The translations under genes and the position numbers were made by a program. From contig NZ_LKTM01000336.1 of the NCBI RefSeq assembly GCF_001417955.2, positions 1-46,119 on the forward strand: 46,119 nucleotides of DNA. The letters are read 5' to 3'. Below are positions 15,382 to 23,791 of the stretch, in pieces (position 1 is the first letter of the stretch; every line of letters begins with the position of its first letter). Below the pieces are notes generated by a model that saw only the letters and a program-made list of their open reading frames with translations, searched no databases and was not told the DNA's origin. The DNA comes from Mycobacterium gordonae. Its GTDB lineage: Bacteria > Actinomycetota > Actinomycetes > Mycobacteriales > Mycobacteriaceae.

Positions 15382-16773
15382 TTAGATGACCACTACACCT
15401 TCGGCGACGCCGATGGCCCGCAGATCGCGGTACCAGCGCTCGACCGGGTGTTCCTTGGTGAATCCGTGGCCGCCGAGCAGCTGCACGCCGTCCAGGCCGA
15501 TCTGCATGCCCTTGTCGGAAGCAAACCGCTTGGCCAGCGCCGCCTCCCGGGCGAACGGCAGACCCTGCTCGGCGCGCGACGCGCCACGCCAGGTGATCAG
15601 CCGCAGACCGTCGAGTTCGATGGCGATGTTGGCGCACATGAAGGCGACGGCCTGACGCCGGGCGATCGGCTCGCCGAAGGCTTCGCGCTCCTTCACATAC
15701 GGCACGACGTAGTCGAGCACCGCGTGTGAAGTGCCCACGGCCAGTGCCGCCCAGCCCAGCCGGGAAAGTGCGATCGCCTCGGAGTAGTCGTCGTCGGTGG
15801 CCGCGTCTTCACCCAGCCGGGCGTGCAACGGCACCGAAACACCGTTCAGCTCAACCTGTCCCAACGCGGCGGCGCGAATCCCCATGCTGGGGTCCGCCTT
15901 GACGGTCAGTCCCTGGGCGGAGGATTCGACGATGAACAGCGCCGGCTTGCCGTTGAGCTGTGCGCCGACGATGAACAATTCGGCATCGGCGGCGGCCGGC
16001 ACCAGCGACTTCACGCCGTCGAGTCGGTAGCCGGACGGGGTGCGCACCGCGGTGGTCCGCAGCCGCGTCGGGTCGAACAGCGGATGCGGCTCGGCGATGG
16101 CCACGCACGCCTGCGGGACGCTCTCGCCCGCAAACTCGCGCAGGTACGTTGCCTGCTGATCGGCGCTGCCCCAATGCGTCAGCGCCGCAGCGACACCGCC
16201 GGGCGCCAGGATGGGCAGCGCCTGGCCCATGTCGCCGTAGGCCAGCGCCTCGGCCACCAGCACGTTGGTCACTGCCGAGCGGTGCTCGGCGATGCCGTCG
16301 AAGTCCTCGGGGATGTTGATCGCGGTGATGCCCAGTTCGGCGGCCTTGGCGATCAGGCCGCCTGGGTAGGTCGCGGCCTCGTCGGCGTCGTGGGCGGCCG
16401 GGCGCAGGATCTCCGCGGCGAATTCCTCGACGGTCTCGGCGATCATTTTCTGGTCGTCGTCGGGCGTGAGGTCGAAGTAGTTCTTGCCGCTCGACTTCAG
16501 CCGGGTGGGGGTGCCGCGCAGGCTCTGCACCCGCTTGAACTGGCGGCTTGCCGCGGCGGTGGTGGAGAACACCTGCTTGGTGCCGTAACGCAGCGTCCGA
16601 TTGAGCGGGTCGCGCAGCTTGTACTTGTCCAGGAACTCCTGGCCGACCAGCGGCGTCAGCAACGCGATGGCGATGTCGACGCCGGTGCGCTTGTGCGGTT
16701 TCATCCCGATGGTGGTCTGGGGGTCGCGGCGCTTCTTGGAGCGCGTGCCGGAAGCAGGAAGTGTGTCGGTCAT
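15382..16773 (-). CDS. fadE24: Acyl-CoA dehydrogenase-like partner FadE24
   Basis: A 463-residue member of the acyl-CoA dehydrogenase family with an N-terminal extension of about 90 residues (Arg/Lys-rich MTDTLPASGTRSKKRRDP, then a helical segment) before the dehydrogenase fold begins near YFDLTPDDDQKMI. It contains LGGHGFTKEHPVERWYRD and ends AIGVAEGVVVI without the usual long C-terminal helix. The canonical AITEPGxGS motif is replaced by VAIAEPHPLFD, suggesting altered flavin contacts and a heteromeric partnership with FadE23. It is the first gene of the pair, 39 bp below a perfect palindrome. In M. tuberculosis the homologous gene is known for induction by isoniazid. Confidence 0.9.
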   Translation of the reverse strand: MTDTLPASGTRSKKRRDPQTTIGMKPHKRTGVDIAIALLTPLVGQEFLDKYKLRDPLNRTLRYGTKQVFSTTAAASRQFKRVQSLRGTPTRLKSSGKNYFDLTPDDDQKMIAETVEEFAAEILRPAAHDADEAATYPGGLIAKAAELGITAINIPEDFDGIAEHRSAVTNVLVAEALAYGDMGQALPILAPGGVAAALTHWGSADQQATYLREFAGESVPQACVAIAEPHPLFDPTRLRTTAVRTPSGYRLDGVKSLVPAAADAELFIVGAQLNGKPALFIVESSAQGLTVKADPSMGIRAAALGQVELNGVSVPLHARLGEDAATDDDYSEAIALSRLGWAALAVGTSHAVLDYVVPYVKEREAFGEPIARRQAVAFMCANIAIELDGLRLITWRGASRAEQGLPFAREAALAKRFASDKGMQIGLDGVQLLGGHGFTKEHPVERWYRDLRAIGVAEGVVVI

Positions 16774-16811
16774 ATCAGCAGCCTCTGTCGTTGGGGCGAT
16801 GCGAATAACCG

Positions 16812-16833
16812 TATCTTACTCCGGAGTAAGATA
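16812..16833. promoter_or_regulatory. Perfect 22-bp palindrome in the fadE24 promoter
   Basis: TATCTTACTCC followed directly by its exact reverse complement GGAGTAAGATA, 38 bp upstream of the fadE24 start codon and 15 bp past the hisN stop. A gap-free palindrome of this length is a strong operator candidate for a homodimeric TetR- or MarR-type repressor. A similar core occurs at 43763-43779. Confidence 0.8.
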
Positions 16834-16848
16834 GATGGCACGTGTTAG

Positions 16849-17637
16849 CTAGTTCACAGCGGGCCGCAGCTGATTCAGCACGTCTTCGTGTAGCAGACCG
16901 TTGGTCGCAACGGCGCTCCCGCCGTGCGGACCGGTGGTGCCGTCCAGGCTGGTGAACCGCCCGCCCGCCTCATGCACCAGGACGTCGAGGGCAGCCAGAT
17001 CCCAGACCGACACCTCGGGTTCGGCGGCGATGTCCACCGCGCCTTCGGCAAGCAGGCAGTAGGACAGAAAGTCGCCGTAGGCCCGCACCCGCCAGACGGC
17101 GTCGGTCAGATCGATGAATCGTCCCCGCAACCCCTTCTCGGCCCAGCCACTGAGGCTGGAAAACGACAGGCTGGCCGAATCTAGTTGCGCCACAGCCGAA
17201 ACCGATAGACGACGCGGCGGGTCGCCGGCAACCGACGCGAACGCGCCCTGCCCGCGCGCCGCCCACCACCGTCGCTGCAGTGCCGGCGCGCTCACCACTC
17301 CGACGACCGGGATGCCGTCGTCCAGCAACGCGATCAAGCTGGCCCACACCGGAACTCCGCGCACGAAATTCTTGGTGCCATCGATCGGGTCGATGATCCA
17401 CTGCCGTCCGTGCCAGCTGGTGGTGCCGCCGAATTCCTCGCCCAGGACGCTGTCCCCGGGGCGCCCGCCGGCGATCGCCTCGCGCAGTTCCGTCTCCACG
17501 GCTTCGTCGGCGTCGGTCACCGGCGTCAGGTCGGGTTTGGTGTCGACGCGTAGGTCGAGGGCGCCGAATCGGGCGCGGGTCAACTCGTCCGCCCGGTCGG
17601 CCAGTTCCAGCGCGAACTGCAGATCCGTCTGCTCCAC
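16849..17637 (-). CDS. hisN: Histidinol-phosphatase of the inositol monophosphatase family
   Basis: A 262-residue Mg-dependent phosphatase. The metal-binding motifs are GEEFGG (Glu67/Glu68), the signature IDPIDGTKNF (Asp83, Asp86, Gly87, Thr88) and SVWDLAALDVLVHEAGG. The position beside the PPE genes and fadE24 matches M. tuberculosis Rv3137, assigned as histidinol-phosphatase HisN, the last dephosphorylation step before histidinol in histidine synthesis. Inositol monophosphatase or other sugar phosphatase activity cannot be excluded by sequence. It starts at a GTG (17635-17637), divergent from a small membrane protein gene with a 23-bp gap. The neighbour pflA (Rv3138) of M. tuberculosis is absent here. 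Confidence 0.87.
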   Translation of the reverse strand: MEQTDLQFALELADRADELTRARFGALDLRVDTKPDLTPVTDADEAVETELREAIAGGRPGDSVLGEEFGGTTSWHGRQWIIDPIDGTKNFVRGVPVWASLIALLDDGIPVVGVVSAPALQRRWWAARGQGAFASVAGDPPRRLSVSAVAQLDSASLSFSSLSGWAEKGLRGRFIDLTDAVWRVRAYGDFLSYCLLAEGAVDIAAEPEVSVWDLAALDVLVHEAGGRFTSLDGTTGPHGGSAVATNGLLHEDVLNQLRPAVN

Positions 17638-17660
17638 CCCAGCAGTCCTACCATGGCGGG

Positions 17661-18014
17661 ATGTGGGAATTCATGGTGCTGCTCCTCCTGGTGGCGGTGC
17701 TGGTGGTGTTTCTGGCGCCGCGGTTCATCCGTCCCGGCCCGCGCGGCGCCCTGGCCAGCGGCACGCTGCTGGTGACGGGTGTCAGCCCGCGCCCGGATGA
17801 CATCAGCGCCCAGGGCGAGCAGTTCGCCACCATCTCCGGCGTCATCAACGGGCCCACGGTCAACGAGCACGCCGTGTACCGGCGCATGGTCGTCGACGTC
17901 GACCAGTGGCCGGTGACCGGCCAGCAGTTTCCGGTGGTCTACTCGCCGAACAATCCGGACAACTGGAACTTCGCGCCGCCTGAGCCGGCTGAGCCGCCTG
18001 AGCCGGCCGACTGA
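17661..18014 (+). CDS. Small single-span membrane protein
   Basis: A 117-residue protein with one N-terminal hydrophobic segment (MVLLLLVAVLVVFLAP, about residues 5-20) followed by a soluble domain of about 75 residues and a Pro/Glu tail (PPEPAEPPEPAD). The domain has YRRMVVDVDQWP and VVYSPNNPDNW, resembling small mycobacterial proteins of unknown function with a beta-rich domain close to the membrane. The ATG at 17661 is 23 bp from the divergent hisN start. It converges on the PPE gene with 9 bp between stops. No function can be assigned. Confidence 0.7.
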   Translation: MWEFMVLLLLVAVLVVFLAPRFIRPGPRGALASGTLLVTGVSPRPDDISAQGEQFATISGVINGPTVNEHAVYRRMVVDVDQWPVTGQQFPVVYSPNNPDNWNFAPPEPAEPPEPAD

Positions 18015-18023
18015 GCTGACCCC

Positions 18024-19082
18024 TCAGCCGACCGCCGGCGACGGCCACATCACCCGCAGCCGGCGTCCGTACCGGGGGACGACGATCGACGGTCGGGACA
18101 CCTTCATCCCCGGCATCCCCGGCATCCCCAGCCCGGGCGCGGCGGGTTCGGCCGGTGCGGCAACGCTTGGCAGGGCGCCTTTGACCGGCACACCGGCCCA
18201 GCTCGCCGGCACCGACATCGATCCGACCGTGCCGGCGCGCGACAGCGTCGCGGTCACCTCGCCCACGGCGGCGCCGCCGCGCGCGACGGACGCGCTCAAT
18301 CGGGGCGCCGGGGTGATGACGGGCGTCTCCGCGGTCAGCGCGGGCAGAACGCCGAGATTGTGCTCGGCTCCGATGACTCCGCATGCGGTCAGATCGAGCT
18401 TGGTGGCGCTACCGATCGTGGTGCCCACGACGCGGATCTCGTCGAACACGGTGACATCGAGATAGAACAGCGACGACGGGTCGAGCGCGGTATACAGCGC
18501 GCGCAGTGACAGGTCACCGGCAGACTCCTCGGCGGCGGCTGGTGCCTGGGCGGCCGCGGTGGCCCGCTGTGGCGAGGTGAACGGCGTCAGCTCCGATGCC
18601 GCCGCGGAGCCGGCCGCGTAGCCGTGCATCGCGGCGGCGTCCTGGGCCCAGTACTCGGCGTACTGCGCCTCGGTGGCGGCGATCGCCGCGGTGTTCTGGC
18701 CGAAGAAGTTCGTCGCGATCAGCGCGGCCAGCGCAATGCGGTTGGCCGCCACCACCGGCGGGGGCACCGTCATCGCATGCGCCAGTTCGTAGGCGGCCGC
18801 CGCCGCCCGGGCCTGCAGGGCCGTCTGTCGCGTTTGCCCGGCGGTGACCTGCAGCCAGCCGAGGTACGGGACGGCGGCTGCCGTCATCGCCGCCGACGCC
18901 GGCCCGTGCCAGTGCAACCCGGTGAGGGCGGAAAGCACCGAGTGACAGCTCTGGGCCGTGGTTTCCAGCTCAGCGGCCAGCGAGTCCCAGCTCTCCGCGG
19001 CCGCGAGCAACGACCCCGATCCGGGGCCGCTGTACATCCGCCCGGAGTTCACCTCCGGCGGCAGAAAAGCGAAATCGATCAT
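18024..19082 (-). CDS. PPE-family protein, SVP subgroup
   Basis: A 352-residue PPE protein. The N-terminal domain has Pro-Pro-Glu at residues 8-10 (AFLPPEVNSG) and the helical, Ala-rich body with WHGPASAAM and NTAAIAATEAQYAEYWAQD. The C-terminal part carries the PPE-SVP motif GSMSVPASWAG near residue 291. PPE proteins leave by a type VII (ESX) system, usually with a PE partner, and act at the outer membrane. No PE gene is next to it. Its ATG overlaps the stop of the upstream PPE gene (ATGA). It occupies the place of M. tuberculosis PPE50 (Rv3135), although that gene, as I recall, encodes only about 130 residues. Confidence 0.88.
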   Translation of the reverse strand: MIDFAFLPPEVNSGRMYSGPGSGSLLAAAESWDSLAAELETTAQSCHSVLSALTGLHWHGPASAAMTAAAVPYLGWLQVTAGQTRQTALQARAAAAAYELAHAMTVPPPVVAANRIALAALIATNFFGQNTAAIAATEAQYAEYWAQDAAAMHGYAAGSAAASELTPFTSPQRATAAAQAPAAAEESAGDLSLRALYTALDPSSLFYLDVTVFDEIRVVGTTIGSATKLDLTACGVIGAEHNLGVLPALTAETPVITPAPRLSASVARGGAAVGEVTATLSRAGTVGSMSVPASWAGVPVKGALPSVAAPAEPAAPGLGMPGMPGMKVSRPSIVVPRYGRRLRVMWPSPAVG

Positions 19083-20203
19083 CCAGCAGCCGGCGGGCGG
19101 GCCATCACGGTAAGCCGGGCACCGTACCGCGGCGGCGACCCGGCGCCGCGCGCCGCTGTCGCCGACGCCAGTCCGGGATAGCCGGGGTACCCGGCCACCA
19201 CCGCGTCCTCGGTCCCGGGAATCACGGTGAACCCGGCCGGCTCCAGCGCCGAGAACCGGCTCGTCGACGGCGCCGCCCAGCTCGCGGGCACCGACATCTG
19301 CCCGATCGTGCCGGCCCGGCTGAGAGTGGCGGTGACGCTGCCCAGTCCCGCCGCGGCTCCCACCGGCGGCGGGGCCGCCGCAGCTGCCGGGGCGGCGTCG
19401 GCCGCCAGAGCCGCACCCGCCTTCGGAAGCACGCCCAGATTGTTCTCGGCGCCGATGACCCCGGCGGCGAACGCTTCCAGGTAGTACGTGGAGTTGATGG
19501 ACGTGCCGACGGCGGCGATGACATCCAGGGCGGTCAGGTCGTCCGGGATGATCGACCCGGCCAGCGACTGCAGCTCCTGGGTCGTCGCATCGATCAACTG
19601 AGACACCGGGTCCGACGCGGCGGCGCTCGCGTTGGCCTGGGCGACCGCCGCCTGTTGAGCGGTTACTCCGGCCTGGTTGGAGGTCTGCGCGGGGGAGGAG
19701 AACTGCGGCAGCAGCTGTGTCAGCGTCTGCGACGACGCGGCGTAGCCGTACATGGCGGCGGCGTCCTGGGCCCAGAAGTCGGCGTACTGCGCTTCGGTGG
19801 CGGCGATCGCCGCGGTGTTCTGGCCCAACAGGTTCGTCGCGACCAGGGAGCTGAGCTGCGTGCGGTTGGCCGCCACTGCCGGCGGCGGCACGGTCATCGC
19901 GTAGGCCTGCTCGAAGGTCGCGGCGGCGGACCTGGCCTGTGCCGCCGTCTGCTTCGTCTGTTCGGCGGTGCCCTGCAGCCAGCCCGCATAGTGGGCGGCA
20001 GCGGCGGTCATGGCCTGCGAGGCTGGGCCGCTCCACTGCCAGGTGGCCAGAGCTGTGAGCACCGCCTCGTACCCCGCTGCGGTGGTGGCGAGTTCGGCGG
20101 CCAGCGCGTCCCAGCTGCCGGCGGCGGTCAGGAACGAAGTCGGGCCGGGGCCGGCGTACATCCTCGCCGAGTTGACCTCCGGGGGAAGAAAGGCGTAATC
20201 CAT
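19079..20203 (-). CDS. PPE51: PPE51-like PPE-SVP protein
   Basis: A 374-residue PPE protein with PPE at residues 7-9 (AFLPPEVNSARMY), NTAAIAATEAQYADFWAQD, and the SVP motif IGQMSVPASWAAPST. It closes with PRYGARLTVMARPPAAG, close to what I recall of M. tuberculosis PPE51 (Rv3136), a protein reported to help small nutrients such as glycerol and disaccharides cross the mycobacterial outer membrane. The ATG (20201-20203) has a strong GAAGGAG upstream. It is the first gene of a two-PPE operon; the downstream PPE overlaps by 4 bp. Export would use ESX-5 or another ESX system, inferred from family knowledge. Confidence 0.88.
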   Translation of the reverse strand: MDYAFLPPEVNSARMYAGPGPTSFLTAAGSWDALAAELATTAAGYEAVLTALATWQWSGPASQAMTAAAAHYAGWLQGTAEQTKQTAAQARSAAATFEQAYAMTVPPPAVAANRTQLSSLVATNLLGQNTAAIAATEAQYADFWAQDAAAMYGYAASSQTLTQLLPQFSSPAQTSNQAGVTAQQAAVAQANASAAASDPVSQLIDATTQELQSLAGSIIPDDLTALDVIAAVGTSINSTYYLEAFAAGVIGAENNLGVLPKAGAALAADAAPAAAAAPPPVGAAAGLGSVTATLSRAGTIGQMSVPASWAAPSTSRFSALEPAGFTVIPGTEDAVVAGYPGYPGLASATAARGAGSPPRYGARLTVMARPPAAG

Positions 20204-20474
20204 TGTGTCACTTCTCCTTCGTGGGGTACGTCTCGCTTATCAGGCGCGTGCGAGGTGGAACAGAGTTTGATTCAGTGGGGTGTTATTCGCCGTGCTGCCG
20301 CAAGCCGGGGCTGGCTGCCCGAAGACCATTCGGATGACCTCCGCTAGTGCCGTGTTCTTAACCTGACAAGGCTGACACCGGAACTGATGCGAATCCGGTG
20401 AACAGAGAAATGCGTCACGGTGAATTCCTGATGCGCTCACGCCGGCGAAATCCGGTCGTAGCTGGCCGGTTGGC

Positions 20475-20494
20475 TAGGGACCTAAGGCCCCGAT
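20475..20494. promoter_or_regulatory. DosR box (distal) before the universal stress gene
   Basis: CTAGGGACCTAAGGCCCCGA. The GGGAC...GGCCC symmetric core agrees with the known DosR box (GGGACT..AGTCCC type). Paired with a second box 21 bp downstream, the side-by-side arrangement used by DosR for cooperative binding. Confidence 0.75.
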
Positions 20495-20495
20495 C

Positions 20496-20515
20496 CGGGG
20501 ACCTATGCCTCTGGG
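20496..20515. promoter_or_regulatory. DosR box (proximal) before the universal stress gene
   Basis: CCGGGGACCTATGCCTCTGG. The left half matches well (GGGGACC); the right half is weaker (GCCTC for GTCCC). It lies 76 bp before the start codon at 20591, two helical turns from the distal box. Confidence 0.65.
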
Positions 20516-20590
20516 TTCCCGGCCCGGCCGTCAATAACGTTCGGGTTGGCCACGTTGATGCCAGGGTGATCGAGTGAAGGAGAGGCCGCG

Positions 20591-21388
20591 ATGACCAGCC
20601 GCGAGTCGGGTCCCGCAGTCGTGGTAGGTATCGACGGTTCGAGAACGGCTCTGCACGCCGCGCTGTGGGCGATCGACGAGGCGGTCGCACGGGACGTTCC
20701 ACTGCGCCTGGTCTATGTCATCGAATCGCCACCGGTGTCGGGCGGTATCGCGGGACACCAGGCGGCTGCCCGCGCGGCGTTGTTCGACGCCCAGCAAGCC
20801 GTCAGGGCGACGGGCAAAGAGGTGGTGATCGAAACCGAAATTCTGTGGGGCCGGCCGCTGACCAAACTGATGCAGGAGTCGCGGACGGCGTCGATGATCT
20901 GCGTCGGGTCGATAGGGCGCAATCACGCGCACAGTGGTGAGGGCTCGGTGGCCGGGGCCCTGGCCGGATCCTCGCTGTGTCCGGTGGCGGTGATACACCG
21001 GTCGCACGACGGCACGACCGCGCCCACGATCAGGCGGGTCGTCGCGGAAGCGGACAACGGAGCCGTATTGCGCCATGCGTTCCAGGAAGCTCGCCTTCGC
21101 GGCGTCCCGTTGCGCGCTGTCTCGGTGCAGCGGCCTCACTCAGCGGACTCACCCGGCGACGGAAACCGCTTGGCGCAAGCGCAGTTACACCGCAGGCTGA
21201 CCCGCTGGACGCGGCTGTATCCCGATGTGCGGGTGGAGTCGGCCATCGTCCGGGGGCACGACGGCCGCTATATGGCTGACAATGAGGCGCCGGGTCAGCT
21301 CTTCGTCACCGACGCGCACGCCGCCCAGGTGCGCAGCGTGTACAACGCGGGGTCCTCGGTGTTGACCGTGCGCAGCGGCAACCTTTAG
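20591..21388 (+). CDS. Universal stress protein, first gene of the dos operon (Rv3134c-like)
   Basis: A 265-residue protein with two tandem Usp-like segments. The first begins VVVGIDGSRTALHAALWAIDEA and ends with GSIGRNHAHSGEGSVAGALAG-type Gly residues and CPVAVIH, resembling the ATP-binding pattern. The second is more degenerate and ends SSVLTVRSG. The ATG at 20591 has GAAGGAGAGG upstream. It lies 22 bp before dosR in the same direction, as in M. tuberculosis, where Rv3134c, dosR and dosS are cotranscribed and induced by hypoxia and NO. The exact role of the stress protein is unknown; it is a marker of the DosR regulon. Confidence 0.9.
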   Translation: MTSRESGPAVVVGIDGSRTALHAALWAIDEAVARDVPLRLVYVIESPPVSGGIAGHQAAARAALFDAQQAVRATGKEVVIETEILWGRPLTKLMQESRTASMICVGSIGRNHAHSGEGSVAGALAGSSLCPVAVIHRSHDGTTAPTIRRVVAEADNGAVLRHAFQEARLRGVPLRAVSVQRPHSADSPGDGNRLAQAQLHRRLTRWTRLYPDVRVESAIVRGHDGRYMADNEAPGQLFVTDAHAAQVRSVYNAGSSVLTVRSGNL

Positions 21389-21410
21389 CGGCGACTTCGG
21401 GAGTGATGCC

Positions 21411-22058
21411 TTGGTAAGAGTCTTCCTGGTCGATGACCACGAAGTGGTGCGACGCGGCCTCATCGACCTGCTCGGTGCCGACCCCGAACTCGACGTCGTC
21501 GGCGAAGCCGGCTCGGTCGCCGAAGCGATGTCGCGGATTCCGGCGGCGGATCCGGATGTCGCGGTCCTCGATGTCCGGCTGCCCGACGGCAATGGCATCG
21601 AACTGTGCCGGGACCTGTTGTCTCGCATGCCCGAACTCCGGTGCCTGATCCTGACGTCCTACACCTCCGACGAAGCGATGCTGGACGCCATCCTGGCCGG
21701 CGCCAGCGGCTACGTCGTCAAGGACATCAAGGGCATGGACCTGGCCCGCGCGGTCAAGGATGTGGGCGCCGGCCGGTCGCTGCTGGACAACCGCGCGGCC
21801 GCGGCCCTGATGTCCAAACTGCGCGACGCCACCGAAAAACAGGACCCGTTGTCGGGCCTCACCGAGCAGGAGCGCGCATTGCTGGCCCTGCTCAGCGAGG
21901 GCCTGACCAACAAGCAGATCGCCGATCGGATGTTTCTCGCCGAGAAGACGGTGAAGAACTACGTGTCCCGATTGCTGGCCAAACTGGGCATGGAGCGGCG
22001 AACCCAAGCCGCGGTATTCGCAACGGAATTGAAGCGCTCGCAAGGTGCCGGCCGATGA
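21411..22058 (+). CDS. dosR: Dormancy response regulator DosR (DevR)
   Basis: A 215-residue NarL/FixJ-type regulator, nearly identical over its length to my recollection of M. tuberculosis DosR. The receiver domain has DDH at 8-10, phosphoacceptor Asp54 (VLDVRLPDG) and the LTSYTSDEAM and VVKDIKG segments. The C-terminal HTH reads LTNKQIADRMFLAEKTVKNYVSRLLAKLGM. The start is an unusual TTG (21411-21413) with GGGAG eight bases before it; it gives MVRVFLVDDH, matching the known N-terminus. DosR binds the boxes described here to activate the hypoxic programme. The gene overlaps dosS by 4 bp (ATGA), so regulator and kinase are translationally coupled. Confidence 0.96.
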   Translation: MVRVFLVDDHEVVRRGLIDLLGADPELDVVGEAGSVAEAMSRIPAADPDVAVLDVRLPDGNGIELCRDLLSRMPELRCLILTSYTSDEAMLDAILAGASGYVVKDIKGMDLARAVKDVGAGRSLLDNRAAAALMSKLRDATEKQDPLSGLTEQERALLALLSEGLTNKQIADRMFLAEKTVKNYVSRLLAKLGMERRTQAAVFATELKRSQGAGR

Positions 22059-23791
22059 CCGTCGGTGAGCCGGACGAGACCGGTCCCGACGAGGTCGCTC
22101 TGCAACCGTTCCGGCAGACCCTTTCCCAGTTGCGGTTGCGGGAACTGCTCGTCGAGGTGCAGGACCGGGTCGAACAGATCGTCGAGGGCCGCGACCGCCT
22201 CGACGGCCTGCTGGAGGCCATGCTGGTGGTCACCTCAGGGCTGGAGCTCAATGCCACACTGCGTGCCATCGTGCACTCGGCGACGGATCTGGTCGACGCC
22301 CGCTACGGCGCTCTGGAGGTGCACGACGGCGAACAACGCGTGATGAACTTCGTCCACGAGGGCATCGACGAAGAGACGGTGCGCCGCATCGGCAACCTGC
22401 CCCAGGGCAAAGGCATCATCGGCCACTTCATCGATGAGCCGAAAGCGCTACGGCTGGATGATCTTTCGAAGCACCCGGCGTCGGTCGGATTTCCGCCGCA
22501 TCATCCGCCGATGCGGACGTTCCTCGGGGTGCCCGTGCTGGTTCGTGAGGAATCCTTCGGCACCCTGTACCTGACCGACAAGACCAACGGGCAGCCCTTC
22601 ACCGAAGACGACGAAGTGCTGGTGCAGGCTCTGGCGGCAGCGGCGGGTATCGCCATCGCCAATGCGCGGCTGTATCAAGAGGCCAAGGAACGGCAGTCCT
22701 GGATCGAGGCCACCCGTGACATCGCCACCGAACTGTTGTCCGGCACGGAACCCGCTACCGTGTATCGCCTGCTCGCCCAAGAGGCGATCAAACTGACCGC
22801 CGCGAATGCGGCCCTGGTCGCCGTCCCGCTCGACGAGAACGTCTCCCATACCGACGTCGCGGAACTGATGGTGATCGAGACGCTCGGCTCTGAAGTTGAA
22901 AATGTTGCGGGACAGACCATTCCCGTCGTCGGCACGGCGCTGGGAGAGGTGTTCATCAAAGGTATGCCACGCCAGATCGAACGGCTGGACACCGAGGGCC
23001 TGGCCGGCCTGGACGATGTCGGCCCGGCGTTGCTGCTACCGCTGCGGGCCACCGGCACCGTGGCGGGCGTGGTCGTCGTCCTGGGCCGAGGCGGTGCGGG
23101 ATTCTTCACCAACGACCAACTCGAGATGATGGCCGCGTTCGCCGACCAGGCCGCGCTGGCACTGCAGTTGGCGACGTCGCAACGGCAGATGCGAGAACTC
23201 GATGTGCTGACGGACCGCGACCGGATCGCGCGGGATCTGCACGATCACGTGATCCAGCGCCTGTTCGCGGTCGGGCTGTCCTTGCAGGCCGCGGTGCCGC
23301 GGGCCGGAGAACCCCAAGTGCAGCAGCGGCTTTCAGGCGCGATAGACGAGCTGCAAGGCGTCATCCAGGAGATCCGGACCACGATTTTCGACCTGCACGG
23401 AGCCTCGCAGGGCATCACCCGGCTGCGTCAGCGCATCGACGCGGCCGCCGGTCAGTTCGCTGACTCCGGGTTGCGTACCAGCGTGCAATACATCGGGCCG
23501 CTGTCGGTGGTCGACAGTGCACTGGCCGACCACGCCGAGGCCGTGGTGCGGGAGGCGGTCAGCAACGCCGTCCGGCACGCGAGAGCGACGGCGTTGACGG
23601 TGCGCGTCAGGGTCGACGACGACCTGTGCATCGAGGTCGGTGACGACGGTTGCGGTATGCCCGAGCAGTTCACCGGCAGCGGACTGACCAACCTCAGGCG
23701 GCGCGCGGAGGAGGCCGGTGGCCAGTTCACCGTCGACACAGCGGCCTCGGGTGGGACGCTGCTGCGGTGGTCGGCGCCGCTCGTTCAATAG
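22055..23791 (+). CDS. dosS: Haem sensor histidine kinase DosS (DevS)
   Basis: A 578-residue kinase, the same length as M. tuberculosis DevS. Domains: GAF-A (about 63-200) that holds haem, GAF-B (about 231-370), a dimerisation/phosphoacceptor domain with RDLHDHVIQRLF (His396) and an HATPase domain with NAVRHA and GDDGCGMP. The haem-ligand histidine is His150 in FPPHHPPMRTF, equivalent to Mtb His149 by a one-residue offset; the preceding residue is His instead of the Tyr I recall in Mtb. It senses O2, NO and CO through the haem and phosphorylates DosR. It is the third gene of the dos operon. The ATG is at 22055. Confidence 0.95.
   Translation: MTVGEPDETGPDEVALQPFRQTLSQLRLRELLVEVQDRVEQIVEGRDRLDGLLEAMLVVTSGLELNATLRAIVHSATDLVDARYGALEVHDGEQRVMNFVHEGIDEETVRRIGNLPQGKGIIGHFIDEPKALRLDDLSKHPASVGFPPHHPPMRTFLGVPVLVREESFGTLYLTDKTNGQPFTEDDEVLVQALAAAAGIAIANARLYQEAKERQSWIEATRDIATELLSGTEPATVYRLLAQEAIKLTAANAALVAVPLDENVSHTDVAELMVIETLGSEVENVAGQTIPVVGTALGEVFIKGMPRQIERLDTEGLAGLDDVGPALLLPLRATGTVAGVVVVLGRGGAGFFTNDQLEMMAAFADQAALALQLATSQRQMRELDVLTDRDRIARDLHDHVIQRLFAVGLSLQAAVPRAGEPQVQQRLSGAIDELQGVIQEIRTTIFDLHGASQGITRLRQRIDAAAGQFADSGLRTSVQYIGPLSVVDSALADHAEAVVREAVSNAVRHARATALTVRVRVDDDLCIEVGDDGCGMPEQFTGSGLTNLRRRAEEAGGQFTVDTAASGGTLLRWSAPLVQ

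Larger units (their letters stand above)
20204..20590. other. Divergent intergenic region between PPE51 and the dos operon
   Basis: A 387-bp gap carrying promoters in both directions. The right side holds two DosR-box-like sites (20475-20494 and 20496-20515). The left side has the PPE51 ribosome site. No ORF with coding character is seen, and I could not identify a clear -10 for either direction or a PhoP-type direct repeat. Confidence 0.6.
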
